A stretch of DNA of 28,196 bases from Chara braunii (Eukaryota; Streptophyta; Charophyceae; Charales; Characeae). The stretch covers positions 2,711,224 to 2,739,419 of the forward strand of contig BFEA01000122.1 in assembly GCA_003427395.1 (NCBI GenBank). The letters are read 5' to 3'. Below the pieces are notes generated by a model that saw only the letters and a program-made list of their open reading frames with translations, had not been told where the DNA came from and did not search any database. Both the position numbers and the translations under genes were made by a program. Positions 1 through 8,657 of this stretch are shown here, in pieces; position 1 is the first letter of the stretch; each line of letters opens with the position of its first letter.

Positions 1-30
1 CCGCGACATTTGCATCTATTTGCTCATCTT

Positions 31-62
31 ACACACACACACATACTTGTGTGTGTGTGTGT
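31..62. repeat. (CA)n then (TG)n microsatellite, self-complementary
   Basis: An AC run is followed after a few bases by a TG run, so the tract can fold on itself. The same arrangement returns, longer, at 419-511. Confidence 0.9.
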
Positions 63-194
63 CTTCCGCTAGAACATGGAAGTATCCACTGCCACAACAT
101 GGAGATATACACTGCCAAAGACCGAAAATGTGGCAGAGTATATTTCCATATTTTAGCGACAGATTCATTCCCATTTTGTTCATCCTATGCATGG

Positions 195-197
<3 letters not shown>

Positions 198-264
<67 letters not shown>
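198..264. repeat. (CT)n microsatellite
   Basis: Uninterrupted TC/CT dinucleotides, directly followed by TTGCAG. This resembles a polypyrimidine tract with a 3' splice site but has no exon context. Confidence 0.97.
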
Positions 265-266
<2 letters not shown>

Positions 267-418
267 CAGCGACATTTGCATCTAACAATTCCTTAGTCCA
301 TACGCACACCGGGATTTTTTTTCAATGTATCCGTCTGTCGAGGTGTATCTTCCTATGTTCTTGCGGAAGATTCCTTCTCATTTTGCACATTGCCAGGCTG
401 CTCAGTTGATGCACACTT

Positions 419-449
419 ACACACACACACACACATACAGACCGACATG

Positions 450-511
<62 letters not shown>
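419..511. repeat. (CA)n - spacer - (TG)n microsatellite
   Basis: AC repeats at 419-434, a 15-bp spacer, then TG repeats at 450-511. It is the expanded homologue of the tract at 31-62 in the previous array copy. Confidence 0.95.
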
Positions 512-512
<1 letters not shown>

Positions 513-544
513 TTCCCTTAGAACATGGAAGTATCCACTGCCAC

Positions 545-601
545 AACATGGAAATATACACTGCCAAAGACCGAAAATGTGGCAGTGTATATTTCCATGT
601 T
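545..601. repeat. Perfect 22-bp inverted repeat with 13-nt loop
   Basis: Positions 545-566 are the exact reverse complement of 580-601, with a 13-nt spacer (567-579). The homologous place in the first array copy (about 95-151) has the same structure with several mismatches. The third copy keeps only the right arm (about 858-881). The stem is long enough to resemble a small MITE or a small-RNA hairpin, but nothing shows that it is expressed. Confidence 0.85.
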
Positions 602-633
602 TTAGCGACAGATTCATTACCATTTTGCTCATC

Positions 634-636
<3 letters not shown>

Positions 637-681
<45 letters not shown>

Positions 682-691
682 TCTCTCTCTC
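637..691. repeat. (CT)n microsatellite
   Basis: CT repeats with one CCCT interruption, in the same place in the array unit as the tract at 198-264. Confidence 0.97.
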
Positions 692-914
692 CGCGACATT
701 TGCATCTGACAACTTCTTAGTCCATACTCACACAAGGATTTCTTTTCAATCAAACCGTTCGTCGCGGTGTATCTTCCTATGTTCTTGAGGAAGATTCCTT
801 CTAATTTTGCACATTGCCAGGCTGCTCGGTTGATGCACACATGGGGGGGGGGAAAAAGTGTGGCAGTGCATATTTCCATGTTTTGGCGCACGATTCGTTC
901 TGATTTTTCTCATC

Positions 915-916
<2 letters not shown>

Positions 917-983
<67 letters not shown>
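917..983. repeat. (CA)n microsatellite
   Basis: Uninterrupted AC dinucleotides at the end of the third array copy. They replace the CT tract found at this place in the other two copies. Confidence 0.97.
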
Positions 984-984
<1 letters not shown>

Positions 985-990
985 TGCCAC

Positions 991-1327
991 GCTTCCTGCC
1001 GTGTATAGACAGGACTGGGGCAAGGCTTCGTCGTGTTGGGTCCACTTGTTATCCTTTGATGCTTGCCTAATCACTGCATGATAGAAGCCCACTTTTTTTT
1101 TGGGAGGGGGGGGGAAGCTCCACGTAAATTGGTGCTGTCAATTGGCTCTTGAGGCCGAGGTCGCCGGTTTGAATCCATGCTTGCACAGAAGAGGGTGTAG
1201 GCCTAGATGGACGGATCCCCAACTATTCTAATGTCTTACCTCTTATATTGCCACGCAAACAAACACTTGGTGAACAGAGCCCCTTACTCAGTTGTGTGTC
1301 TCGGTCCATGTTTGGAAGGTCATTACA
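991..1327 (-). repeat. Candidate 3' LTR (start at 1327) of the gypsy element; far end unresolved
   Basis: On the minus strand the sequence after the polypurine tract begins TGTAATGACC, the TG start expected of an LTR. I cannot find the CA end or a second copy of this sequence in the window, so its length is unknown. It may be truncated by the array that ends at 990. At 1166-1176 lies GGTTTGAATCC on the plus strand, close to a tRNA B box (GGTTCGAATCC) and within a SINE-like context, so part of this stretch may instead be a tRNA-derived SINE remnant. Confidence 0.45.
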
Positions 1328-1978
1328 CTACCCCCCTCTCAAGAGTGAGGTCCCTTGGAGCGAGTAACTCATTCTGAGTCCCGACAAACGCATCATAAAC
1401 GAACATAGCAAAAAGATTTCGCGAGTACTCAATAGCAGTGAGTTTTGCAGAGATTTTTGGTACAACATTAGAGGCTATTTGTCGCTCGTATGCTTTAAAA
1501 ACATGAGGTGCGCTATGCAACAGTTCCTTCTTTGAGATCCAATAGAGATCGTCTAACGGGTGATACATGAAGTGAATCTGATATTGTCTGTTACGTCCTT
1601 TCCCTACGTGTTTTTTTTGATTTTATTGATCTCGTGACCGCCACCAGGAATCATGTCTTCACAATAGTCAAAGGACTCAGCATCACGATACATAAGCAAC
1701 TTTGATGCATGAAAGACTGGGTACGTGCACATATGAGGAGGCACGACAATTACACATGAAGGACCGAAATCACCATTACCAATCACGTCCAGAACTTCCC
1801 ATGGACCATAGTAGAGAGGGAGAAGTTTGCGTGACACCCCCTCTTCTTCCAAAAATTCAGACATCTTGACCCAGACATAACTTCCCACTTTAATAGTCGA
1901 AGGTTGGCGTTTCTTATTCGGATGATGGATCATGGCGTGTTGTCGCCTGGTCATTGTTGCAATGGCAACTCTAAGCAA
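1323..1978 (-). pseudogene. Gypsy pol C-terminal part after the integrase core
   Basis: Two reading frames (1604-1978 and 1323-1568) continue the integrase polyprotein. The first contains a stretch beginning VGSYVWVKMSEFLEEEG and the segment LLPLYYGPWEVLDVIGNGDF, matching the GPY/F-type module after many Ty3/gypsy integrases (the YYGPWEVL core is the signature). The second ends LTLERGVV and runs into the polypurine tract. I see no chromodomain-like sequence, so this is probably not a chromovirus with a typical CHD. A frame change and a stop separate the two blocks near 1570-1604, so the region cannot be read through. Confidence 0.75.
1328..1345 (-). promoter_or_regulatory. Polypurine tract of the gypsy element
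   Basis: On the minus strand a purine-rich run (GAGAGGGGGG) lies just after the end of the pol reading frame and two or three bases before the TGTAATGACC start of the LTR. This is the usual plus-strand priming position in Ty3/gypsy elements. Confidence 0.55.
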
Positions 1979-1984
1979 GCGATC

Positions 1985-2900
1985 ATACGTCTAGTTGAAG
2001 CCAGGGCTGCCAGGCATTAGACCAAACGGCTGTTCGGGGCATAAGTAGGAGAGCGGATTACGAATTTGCCAAACGTAATGCAGCCTGTTTAGCATCATGT
2101 CGGTGAAAAAATGGATGAAGTTGTTGTACAACCCCTTGACTGAATACAACTCTTCATCCCACGTTTCCTGATCCGGAATGATTAAAGCACGAAGAAGTTG
2201 AAACACTCTCTTTAATCTCCTCAGCCAAACTGTTGGCTTCGGGATGTCGGTCATATGTCATGCTCAGTTTGAGGCCAGGGAGTTGGGACATGAAGTCCTT
2301 CCATTCAGTACTTATGAAGCGTGGGTCCTGATCACTCACAAGGGTTTTCAAGGTCCCGAACTGCATAATGTACTTCTGGTGGAACTCACAGATCACAATT
2401 TCAATTTGGGCATGAGGTGGCAAGAGAATGAGAACTAGGAATTTGGAAAAACGATCAACAATCATCATCACTTGGGAATAATCATTCTTACTTACTTTTC
2501 CATATCCGTGAAGTCGATAGAGAAAGACTCTCCAGGATCGTTGGGATGGGAATGGTTCAAGTAGCCCCATGGGATTTTGTCTTGATGGTTAGATTCGTTG
2601 ACAGACTTGACACTCAACCACAAACTTTTCAGCAGATCCTTTCATACCAGGCCAATCAAAATGTTGCAGTAGGTTTTCGTAAGTCTTTGCCATGCCAAAG
2701 TGTCCACTCCGACCGTGAGCCAAATCCAAGAAGTGTATGCGGAGAGGCTCATGGTTGGGTACACACAAACGATCATTTTCTCCATAGCGTCGGAAAACCA
2801 GTCCTTCACATTCGTGAAAATCAAGTTGACTGTTGGGGACAGCCCACAACTGCTCAAGGATCGGACTAAGGTTCGGGTCCTTGGCAGTTTGCTCCATGAG
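1985..2900 (-). pseudogene. Gypsy integrase: H2C2 zinc finger and DDE core
   Basis: Integrase inserts the double-stranded cDNA into the host chromosome. The N-terminal HHCC zinc finger is intact: HGRSGHFG supplies two His (about 2701-2717) and ECQVC two Cys (about 2600-2612). The catalytic core follows in other frames: SFSIDFTDMEK with the probable first Asp near 2505-2535, LVSDQDPRF with the second Asp near 2325, and HPEANSLAEE with the candidate Glu near 2225-2240. At least two frameshifts separate these pieces: between the zinc finger and the core near 2570, and at the end of the core near 2215. A stop lies just after the first Asp. The copy is inactive, but the DDE triad can still be traced. 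Confidence 0.85.
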
Positions 2901-2939
2901 CTCCTCCTTCAGTTTTTTCCGAAGAGCGTAAGAGTTCAC

Positions 2940-3455
2940 AAGGCAAGTCAAATACTTGGGGTGGCGAGACAATGCATCAACAACTAGATTATAACAACCC
3001 TTTTTGTGTCTTAATTCGAAATAAAAAATGCCAAACTCATGGAACCAGCGAGTCAACATAAGGGCCAAGGTGGTTTGCTCCTTGATCCATTTCAAGGTCT
3101 CATTATCTGAGAAGACTTGAAACGGGGTCCCAAAAGATAGTGCTTCCAATGATGCAATGCCTCGTGCACAGCATAGAGCTCACGCATGTAGGTGGAAGTA
3201 ACTACATTTTCGTTGGGCATGCGTTTATTGTACTACTCGAGTAGCCGCAAACCATCACCGTCATCTTGTTGCAGCACTGCACCAATCCCATACTGGCTCA
3301 GACCTGTAGTGACCACGAATGTGAGTTTGGAATCCGCAATGCGGAGTACAGGATAACTTACCAAAGCCTCTTTCAAGGCTTGAACAGCGGTCTCACATGT
3401 TGCATCCCACGCGTAAGATACATTCTTGCTTGTTAGTTTGGGCAACGGGCGAGTA
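2940..3455 (-). pseudogene. Gypsy RNase H domain
   Basis: RNase H degrades the RNA strand during reverse transcription. The domain starts beyond RPLPKLTSKN (about 3420-3450), runs through VVTTGLSQYGIGAVLQQ (3265-3320), MRELYAV (about 3190) and FSDNETLKWI (about 3085-3115), and ends with VVDALSR (about 2970-2985). The family has four acidic residues. Glu in MREL, Asp in FSDN and Asp in VDALSR are present. The first one, Asp in the usual TTDASQ motif, is Gly here (codon at 3302-3304). A frame change lies at about 3150-3233. Its 5' neighbour should be the reverse transcriptase thumb, which instead lies 3.85 kb away because of an insertion. Confidence 0.85.
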
Positions 3456-3469
3456 ACAATTTTTTTTTT

Positions 3470-3507
3470 TCTTCTTTCTTTAACTTTTTTTTTTTTTTTT
3501 TTTTTTT
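3470..3507 (-). repeat. Poly(T) tracts, poly(A) on the minus strand
   Basis: Two T runs (3470-3480 and 3485-3507) are separated by CTTCTTTCTTTAAC. They sit at the left edge of the insertion into the gypsy element and directly abut the TTAA terminus at 3506. The single ambiguous base of the window is nearby, at 3595, and an A run lies at 3618-3637. Confidence 0.85.
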
Positions 3508-4309
3508 AAACCACCAGTACCTCCGAGCCTGTTTTTGCCGACCCTGATTTTCATTGCGCTCCGAGTTTTGCCGAGCCTGGGTCCCACTCCATTTNTTTAT
3601 GGTACTCTCATGGGAAGAAAAAAAAAAAAAAAAAAAACGGGAGAAAAATTGCGGCCGTGAAAACTCACAAAACAAGAAAAAGAAACAAAGCTCTGGACGT
3701 GATTGCAACTCTATACATTCCCGGTGAGTTTCCTCAGTGAGGGCATCTCATCCCCGTGGCCAGGTTGTCAGATTCAGAAACTCAAAAATGGCAAGATACA
3801 TTCCCGTAAGTGTCAGTGTGATCAGGGTTACAATCCTCTGAGGGAACACAACTCGAGCAGATCACAAAGTCAGATTGTCAGATTGCAGAAAAAGAAAACA
3901 AGAAAAAAAAAACGGAAACACGGATTCGGCCTTGAAAACGGCTGGATACATGACCCTGACAATCATCTGAGGAAACACAGCTAGAGCAGATCACGGATTC
4001 CGCCCTGCCTCGTTGGCAGGGGGCACATAACAAACAAAAGAGAAAAAAAAAAAAGAAAACAACGAGTTCAGAATGTGACCGTCTTTGTTGTAAGATGCAT
4101 TCAACACTGCGAGCACGGCCTCCTGGACTACCCTGCCCGACATCATTGCAGTACAAAGACCTTTTCTTTTTCAATTTTCTTTCGTGCACGGGCAAAAGAA
4201 AAATACGATTTTTGGGACATCGCCGACCCTATGTCCGAACCCCGAAAACTTCGGGTACTGGCCAGCATCTCGTATTTTCCCAACACTGGGGAAGGTACTG
4301 GTTGTTTAA
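3506..4309. mobile_element. Putative TTAA-bounded terminal-inverted-repeat element, 804 bp, non-autonomous
   Basis: The left end TTAAACCACCAGTACC (3506-3521) and the right end GGTACTGGTTGTTTAA (4294-4309) are reverse complements at 15 of 16 positions. Both carry TTAA outermost, the target-site type used by piggyBac-like transposases. I see no transposase reading frame inside, so it would depend on another element. The same terminus bounds a second, shorter element at 23680-23872, which makes a chance pairing less likely. The interior is AT-rich, with A-runs at 3893-3911 and 4040-4055. The superfamily is an inference from TTAA only; the TIR sequence itself I do not recognise. Confidence 0.55.
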
Positions 4310-4616
4310 ACAAATGCTACAGTTTATTCATGGGGAGCAGCACGTGTTGGGAACCGGGCCCAGCGTCCCATATTGAATGGTACAGATCATTGAGAACATT
4401 TGAGATCATTTGAGATATCGGGGCCATGACTTCGACTGAGAACAGTCTGTGAACACGATATGATTCAGAAAGCATGGGGAGGATCATGAATATCTAATGA
4501 CATATTAAAGAACTACTCATGCAATATGCTGCCACAAAAGTCCTACGAATGCTCAGAACCCTCAGGATCCCTAACAAGCCCTTCTAAGACTTTCCAACAC
4601 AGTCTTACTCCCTGCT
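4310..4616. other. No recognisable feature
   Basis: Mixed-composition sequence without a long reading frame, repeat or structured element that I can support. It separates the TTAA element from the diverged 105-bp repeats. Confidence 0.5.
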
Positions 4617-5290
4617 GAGCTCTTCCAGGCCTCACGCCCCCACCCTGCTGGGTTATGGGGCAACACAACTCGCCCTAGCTCCGACCAACGTCGTCCCAGC
4701 AGCAAACTTGGTTGTCCCTTAGGATGCCCACCCCAAAGCATCCCTAGATCTCTCTACCAGGCCTCGCGCTCCTGCATTAGCAGGTTACAGGGTAACACCC
4801 CAGCACCGGCCAGCGTCGTTCTGGCAGCGAACAGCCGCAAATCACTGAGTATAACAGCTTCAAAACCGCCTAAGATGGGTTGCTAAGAGTCCCTAGAGTC
4901 CTAAGGCATTCATAAGGACAACCGGCCTATTTTCCACTATTCAAACTCTACCAAGTCACTAGAATATGTGTGTCAAAAAGCCTCCCAACCACGAATCAGA
5001 TAGGTGAAACCTATTCAATCCACCTACGACCACCACCAACATGGTTGTTTTCAGCACGAACCGAAGCTCTTCCAGGCCTCATGCTCCCATCAAGTTAGGT
5101 TACAGAGTTGCACTACCTTGCTCCAACACCGGCCAACATTGCTCCAGTTACGACCCTCGATGACCACTAAGACTGCCCTCGCAAACAGCCCCCCAGAGCT
5201 CTCTACCAGGCCTCACGCCCCCACTAAGCTGGGTCACAGAGTTGCGCCACCTGGCTCCGGCTCTGGCCAGCGTTGCTCCAACATCGGTCT
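4617..5290. repeat. Diverged repeat of about 105 bp, four copies
   Basis: Copies start near 4617, 4747, 5063 and 5196. Each opens with a GA(G/T/A)-CTCT-(C/T)-CCAGGCCTC core, continues through GGGTTAC/GGTTACAG-like sequence and ends in a (C)CGGCCAGCGTTGCTCC-like segment. The copies are clearly diverged and unevenly spaced, so this is an old dispersed-tandem family and not a young minisatellite. The last copy runs into the 208-bp duplication that starts at 5231. Confidence 0.65.
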
Positions 5291-5646
5291 TCGAGGGCCA
5301 CCGAATTTTCAACCACCCTTCGCAGGATCACTGATGACTTGCCAGATAACAACTATTCGTACATCCTCCTCGAGAGGCAAACCAAATGGAAAGAAGTAGT
5401 GAACTGGATGATAGACTTATTCGAGAAAGATTGCCCCTGGGTCACAGAGTTGCGCCACCTGGCTCCGGCTCTGGCCAGCGTTGCTCCAGCATCGGTCTTC
5501 GAGGGCCACCGAATTTTCAACCACCCTTCGCAGGATCACAGATGACTTGCCAGATAACACCTATTCGTACATCCTCCTCCATAGGCAAACCAAATGGAAA
5601 GAAGTAGTGAAATGGATGATAGACTTATTAGAGAAAGATCGCCCCT
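5231..5646. repeat. 208-bp tandem duplication
   Basis: 5231-5438 is repeated as 5439-5646 with few substitutions. Both begin GGGTCACAGAGTTGCGCC, and both contain CGAATTTTCAACCACCC and CAAACCAAATGGAAAGAAG. The unit is 208 bp, not a multiple of three, so the second copy shifts any reading frame. Open plus-strand frames (5273-5545, 5481-5867) encode similar peptides in the two copies (for example TKWKEVV), but I recognise no family. The duplication is much younger than the 105-bp repeats it includes. Confidence 0.9.
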
Positions 5647-5682
5647 CCCTCCCCCTCCCCCTCCCCCTCCCCCTTCCCCCTC
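5641..5682. repeat. (CTCCCC)n microsatellite
   Basis: About seven CCTCCC-type hexamers follow the end of the 208-bp duplication. Confidence 0.85.
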
Positions 5683-6095
5683 AACCCTACACTGCCTCCG
5701 CCGAGGTGAGTCACCCACTCTCCCTCGGCCCCAATATAGGACTAACCCTCTACCCTTTCCCTAGGAGCATGCAGTTCCCACCTAAAGCATGCCCCCCCGC
5801 CCCTTGCCCAGTTCTGCCTCCACAAGGACTGATGTTGCCCCACGCACCAGCCCCTGCCCCAGAATAGGGCAACCCCCTACTCCACCCCTACCCTCTTTGA
5901 GACATTCACCCCCCGCCTTGTGATGCCTCTGCAAGATAGAGCTCCCCCCACCCCGTTCCTACCGTTTAGCCCTCCGGGAACGATCCGATCCAACCAAAAT
6001 GAAGAAAAGAAAAAACAAGGAATTTAGAAAATAGGATTCCTAAAATATAAATGAAAGAATCAGAAATTCCTGAAAATTATGATGGAGAAAAGATA
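5683..6095. other. C-rich stretch without recognisable gene
   Basis: Pyrimidine- and C-rich sequence to about 5985, then A-rich sequence to 6095. The plus-strand frame through 5867 is Pro-rich from composition. I see no domain or motif. Confidence 0.5.
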
Positions 6096-6096
6096 G

Positions 6097-6790
6097 TTGA
6101 GATTTTATTTATTTATTTTGCTGATGACGACGAACAGCACCCTGAAGATGATGAGGAGGAGGATGATGGTGACGACCAACTCACCTGCTGATGTGAACGG
6201 CAAACAATGCCTTGAAGAGCAAACATCTAATGATGACAAACTACTGATGATGATGATGATGATGATGATGGTAGTGATGAGAATGAAGACAGATTGATGA
6301 TGCTGATCATACTAAAGAGAAGCACCAACAGCCCCGCCCCCATGATTACAAACTGATGATAATGATGATGATGATGATGATGATGTTGGTGATGATGATG
6401 ATGATGATGATGTCGGTGATGATGATGATGATGATGATGATAACGCACAGCGCCCTGTGATAACAACAGGATGATGATGGTGCTGATGATGAGCACCTTT
6501 GATGATAACCTAATAATGATGATGATAGGGATGAGCAGCGCCCTATGACGAACTTCGCCAACCGCGCCGTTATGATAGTGAACTGTGATGATGGTAATAC
6601 AACGATGAGTGACGAGCAGGACCCCTGATGATGATAATGATGATGATACTAGTGCCGAACAGAAGTGAAGATCTACGCCTTGATGATCATGACGAGCAGT
6701 ACCCTGATGATGATGATGGTGATGACGAGCAGCACCCTGATGATGATGACGAACCATTACCGTGATGATGATGTTGAACCACGCCCTTCC
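6097..6790. repeat. GAT/ATG trinucleotide-rich region
   Basis: Many short runs of GAT (for example 6245-6272, 6352-6384, 6418-6441) are interspersed with a recurrent linker resembling GAGCAGCACCCTGATGATG (near 6535, 6615, 6690 and 6725). The runs give Met, Asp, His or Ile strings in different frames, so the long open frames here come from repeat composition. The recurring (GA)GCA(G/A)C-CCCTG(A) linker suggests a compound minisatellite and not a single slippage tract. Confidence 0.8.
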
Positions 6791-7309
6791 CCTGTACAGT
6801 GAGCCCATCAACTAATCGGAGCAAAAAAGGACGTCGCAGTCCCTTTCGGATGCTTGCACTTAAACGATCTTCCTCCTCCCACTCCACGTGAGAACGAGCT
6901 CCTCCCTTTCCGCCGGCGATTCCCAACCACCCTCCTCAACACTTCGCAGGAGCGGAGGAACAAGGCCTCAACGATGGCCCAAAAAAATTCATGGAGATCA
7001 TCCTTTTTCGAACGATAATCTACCCTTCGCCAGCGTGCCAACCTGCGACACCACTCGGACGAAGCACAAAGCCGAAGACGACTTTCCCTAATTGCCAAAG
7101 CCGGAAGAGCGTCCAAGTAGCAGCCTACACGTCGATGGCCACTCAAGATATACACCATGCACTAGGCAGAAGATTCCTCAACCACCATCGCCCATCCGCG
7201 CATATGAGATCACCCGAGGACGCGCCGCCAAAAACGAAGTCAACGAAGCACCGCCGGCGCACAACGGACCCGACTGATAGCAGAGTGGCGCGGCGCTCCC
7301 GGTCGGAGC
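6791..7309 (-). other. Unrecognised segment with a minus-strand open frame (6808-7158)
   Basis: GC-richer than its neighbours and free of simple repeats. A minus-strand frame at 6808-7158 encodes 116 residues rich in Arg and Trp (for example EWCRRLARWRRV, FFWAIVEALF). Plus-strand frames of similar length overlap it, so length alone is no evidence. I recognise no domain. It is the part of the composite insertion next to the broken reverse transcriptase and may be its 5' end. Confidence 0.3.
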
Positions 7310-8039
7310 ACGAACTTCCGATAGTATGATGCAAGACCAAGGAAAGAGCGCAATTCGCATACATTCGAGGGTCGAGACCACTTGCGTATGACCTCAACCT
7401 TGGTTGCCTCAGGCTCTAGGCCTGCAGCAGACAACCAATGCCCAAGATAGATGACGTTGTCCCTCCCAAAGTTATATTTTTCCAAGTTGAGATGAAGTTG
7501 CATTTTCTTGAGGATGGTGAACACTTCCTCAAGATGCTTCATATGTTCCTCAATTGATTTGCTGAAAATCAGAATGTCATCAAGATACACAATCACACAA
7601 ACTGACCAATCTGTTCGCGGAGGACCTTGTCCATAAGACTTTGAAAGTGGCCGATGCGTTCGTGAGACCGAAGCCCGTCGCGTGTCTTGGACGAAGTCTT
7701 GTGCTGGTCCACAGGATCGACTTCAAATTGGTGGTACCTAGACTTGAGATCGATCTTGGAGAAGACCTTGTACCCACCTGCAGCATCAAGCAAATCATTT
7801 ATGCGCGGCAATCGGTATGCATTCTTCCTTGTGATGTGGTTTAGACCACGGTAATCAATACATATACGAGGTTTGCCTCCTTTCTTTGGGACAAACAAAA
7901 CGGGTGCACCGAATTCAGATTCGCTAGGCTTAATCCATCCCTTATCGATCATCTCATCGATCTGTTTCAGGAGCTCCTCAAACTTGTCGGATCCCATACG
8001 GTATACACAACCCTTTGGAGCAACAACGTCTTCGACCAA
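7310..8039 (-). pseudogene. Gypsy reverse transcriptase
   Basis: Reverse transcriptase copies element RNA into cDNA. The fingers and palm are clear: KGWIKPSESEFGAPVLFVPK (about 7875-7940), RICIDYRGLN, and motif A FSKIDLKSRYHQ with the first catalytic Asp (near 7750). The catalytic motif YLDD is intact at 7576-7587, followed by EYLGH-like VIYLGHWLSAAGL and the connection segment LRSFLGLASYYRKFV. Defects: after HKT, about ten residues before the FGLTNASATF motif are lost or shifted, and one frameshift precedes YLDD near 7597. The domain ends abruptly after RKFV, where the 3.85 kb insertion begins. Confidence 0.92.
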
Positions 8040-8657
8040 CTCAATCGTGTGTTGGATCGATCACGTAGGGACTCCCCAGGGTTCGGCCTGAACTTCCGAA
8101 AATCGGTCGAGTAGGCTTTGGATGCTTGTAGGGATCGACGAGGGTTGGGGATCAAAAAAAGGATCACCTAGATCAGGTCGCAAGTTATTAGTGAAGGCAA
8201 CTGAATCTGAAGTAGACTCATTTGGAATAGAAGTACGTGTAGGGATAAAAGTAGATTTATCACACAATGTATAATTATTGCCAGCCACAAAAGTAGAAGG
8301 TACCTAAGTAGTACAAACAAAGGCCACATACAACCGTTCATCCTCCTTATGCCTGCGCCACTTCTTGCAAAACTGCATGACATTAGTCGAGTTTCTCATC
8401 CAAGAGGATGGGACGCTCGTTCCCTTATGCATCTTTGACCATGAAAAGCGGTTCCTTCCACTTGGTCCATTCGCATTGGCACTGCAACCAACCCCACCTA
8501 AGGACTGCGTTGATGAGACACTTGTCAAGGGCATAGAAGTTCAATGCGTGTGTGATAGTCTTCCCTTTGCCAAAGGTAGTGCGCACACCTTGGACTGCAT
8601 GCCTGGATGGGACAGCCTCTTTGTTGCCTACTTGAGTCCGGCAAGGGCTCTGAAAAA
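8040..8657 (-). pseudogene. Gypsy protease-to-reverse-transcriptase linker
   Basis: Minus-strand frames carry pieces expected between protease and reverse transcriptase: GKGKTITHALNFYAL and VLRWGWLQCQCEWTKWKEP (about 8425-8580), which resemble the flap and the Asp-Trp-Leu region after retropepsins, then a Ser/Thr/Pro-rich spacer (about 8061-8288). Several stops and frame changes occur (for example near 8305 and 8060). Specific residues cannot be assigned with confidence. Confidence 0.6.

Larger units (their letters stand above)
1..990. repeat. Tandem array, period about 449 bp, with embedded microsatellites
   Basis: Three diverged copies of one unit follow each other. Shared landmarks are GCGACATTTGCATCT (near 3, 268 and 693), GTGTATCTTCCTATGTTCTTG-like sequence (near 342 and 770), AGAACATGGAAGTATCC (71 and 520) and the block ending in TCATCCTA before each microsatellite (near 186, 635 and 916). 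The offset between the first two copies is 449 bp. The third copy has lost the middle of the unit, and a run of ten G stands there (843-852). Copies differ mainly in microsatellite length. Translations of this region are Leu-Ser, His-Thr or Arg-Glu runs from the microsatellites and are not genes. Confidence 0.85.
3456..7309. mobile_element. Composite insertion splitting gypsy reverse transcriptase from RNase H
   Basis: Gypsy coding stops after SYYRKFV (near 7313) and resumes, same strand and correct order, at IVTRPLPK (near 3450-3462). Only a handful of residues are missing between them, so everything between arrived later. The left edge has T-rich tracts (3470-3507), which on the minus strand is a poly(A) tail, as expected of a minus-strand retroposon. 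Inside are a TTAA-bounded element (3506-4309), diverged 105-bp repeats, a 208-bp tandem duplication and GAT repeats. I could not find a clean target-site duplication, so the number of insertion events is unknown. Confidence 0.7.

Noticed and set aside
545-601. A CRISPR repeat or a microRNA gene call
   Set aside because: There are only two or three array copies at 449-bp spacing in a eukaryotic setting, and no expression evidence; it is kept only as a hairpin.
16-1092. Open frames of His-Thr, Leu-Ser, Arg-Glu and Cys-Val repeats on both strands
   Set aside because: They are translations of CA, CT and GT microsatellites in an array and have no start context or domain.
1140-1180. A tRNA gene
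   Set aside because: Only a B-box-like GGTTTGAATCC is visible; no complete cloverleaf, acceptor stem or convincing A box could be laid out.
2244-2987. Plus-strand open frames across the integrase and RNase H region
   Set aside because: They are shadows of the minus-strand gypsy coding sequence, which has recognisable motifs.
6097-6811. Met/Asp-rich or His/Ile-rich protein genes
   Set aside because: All such frames come from GAT repeats and change meaning with frame and strand.
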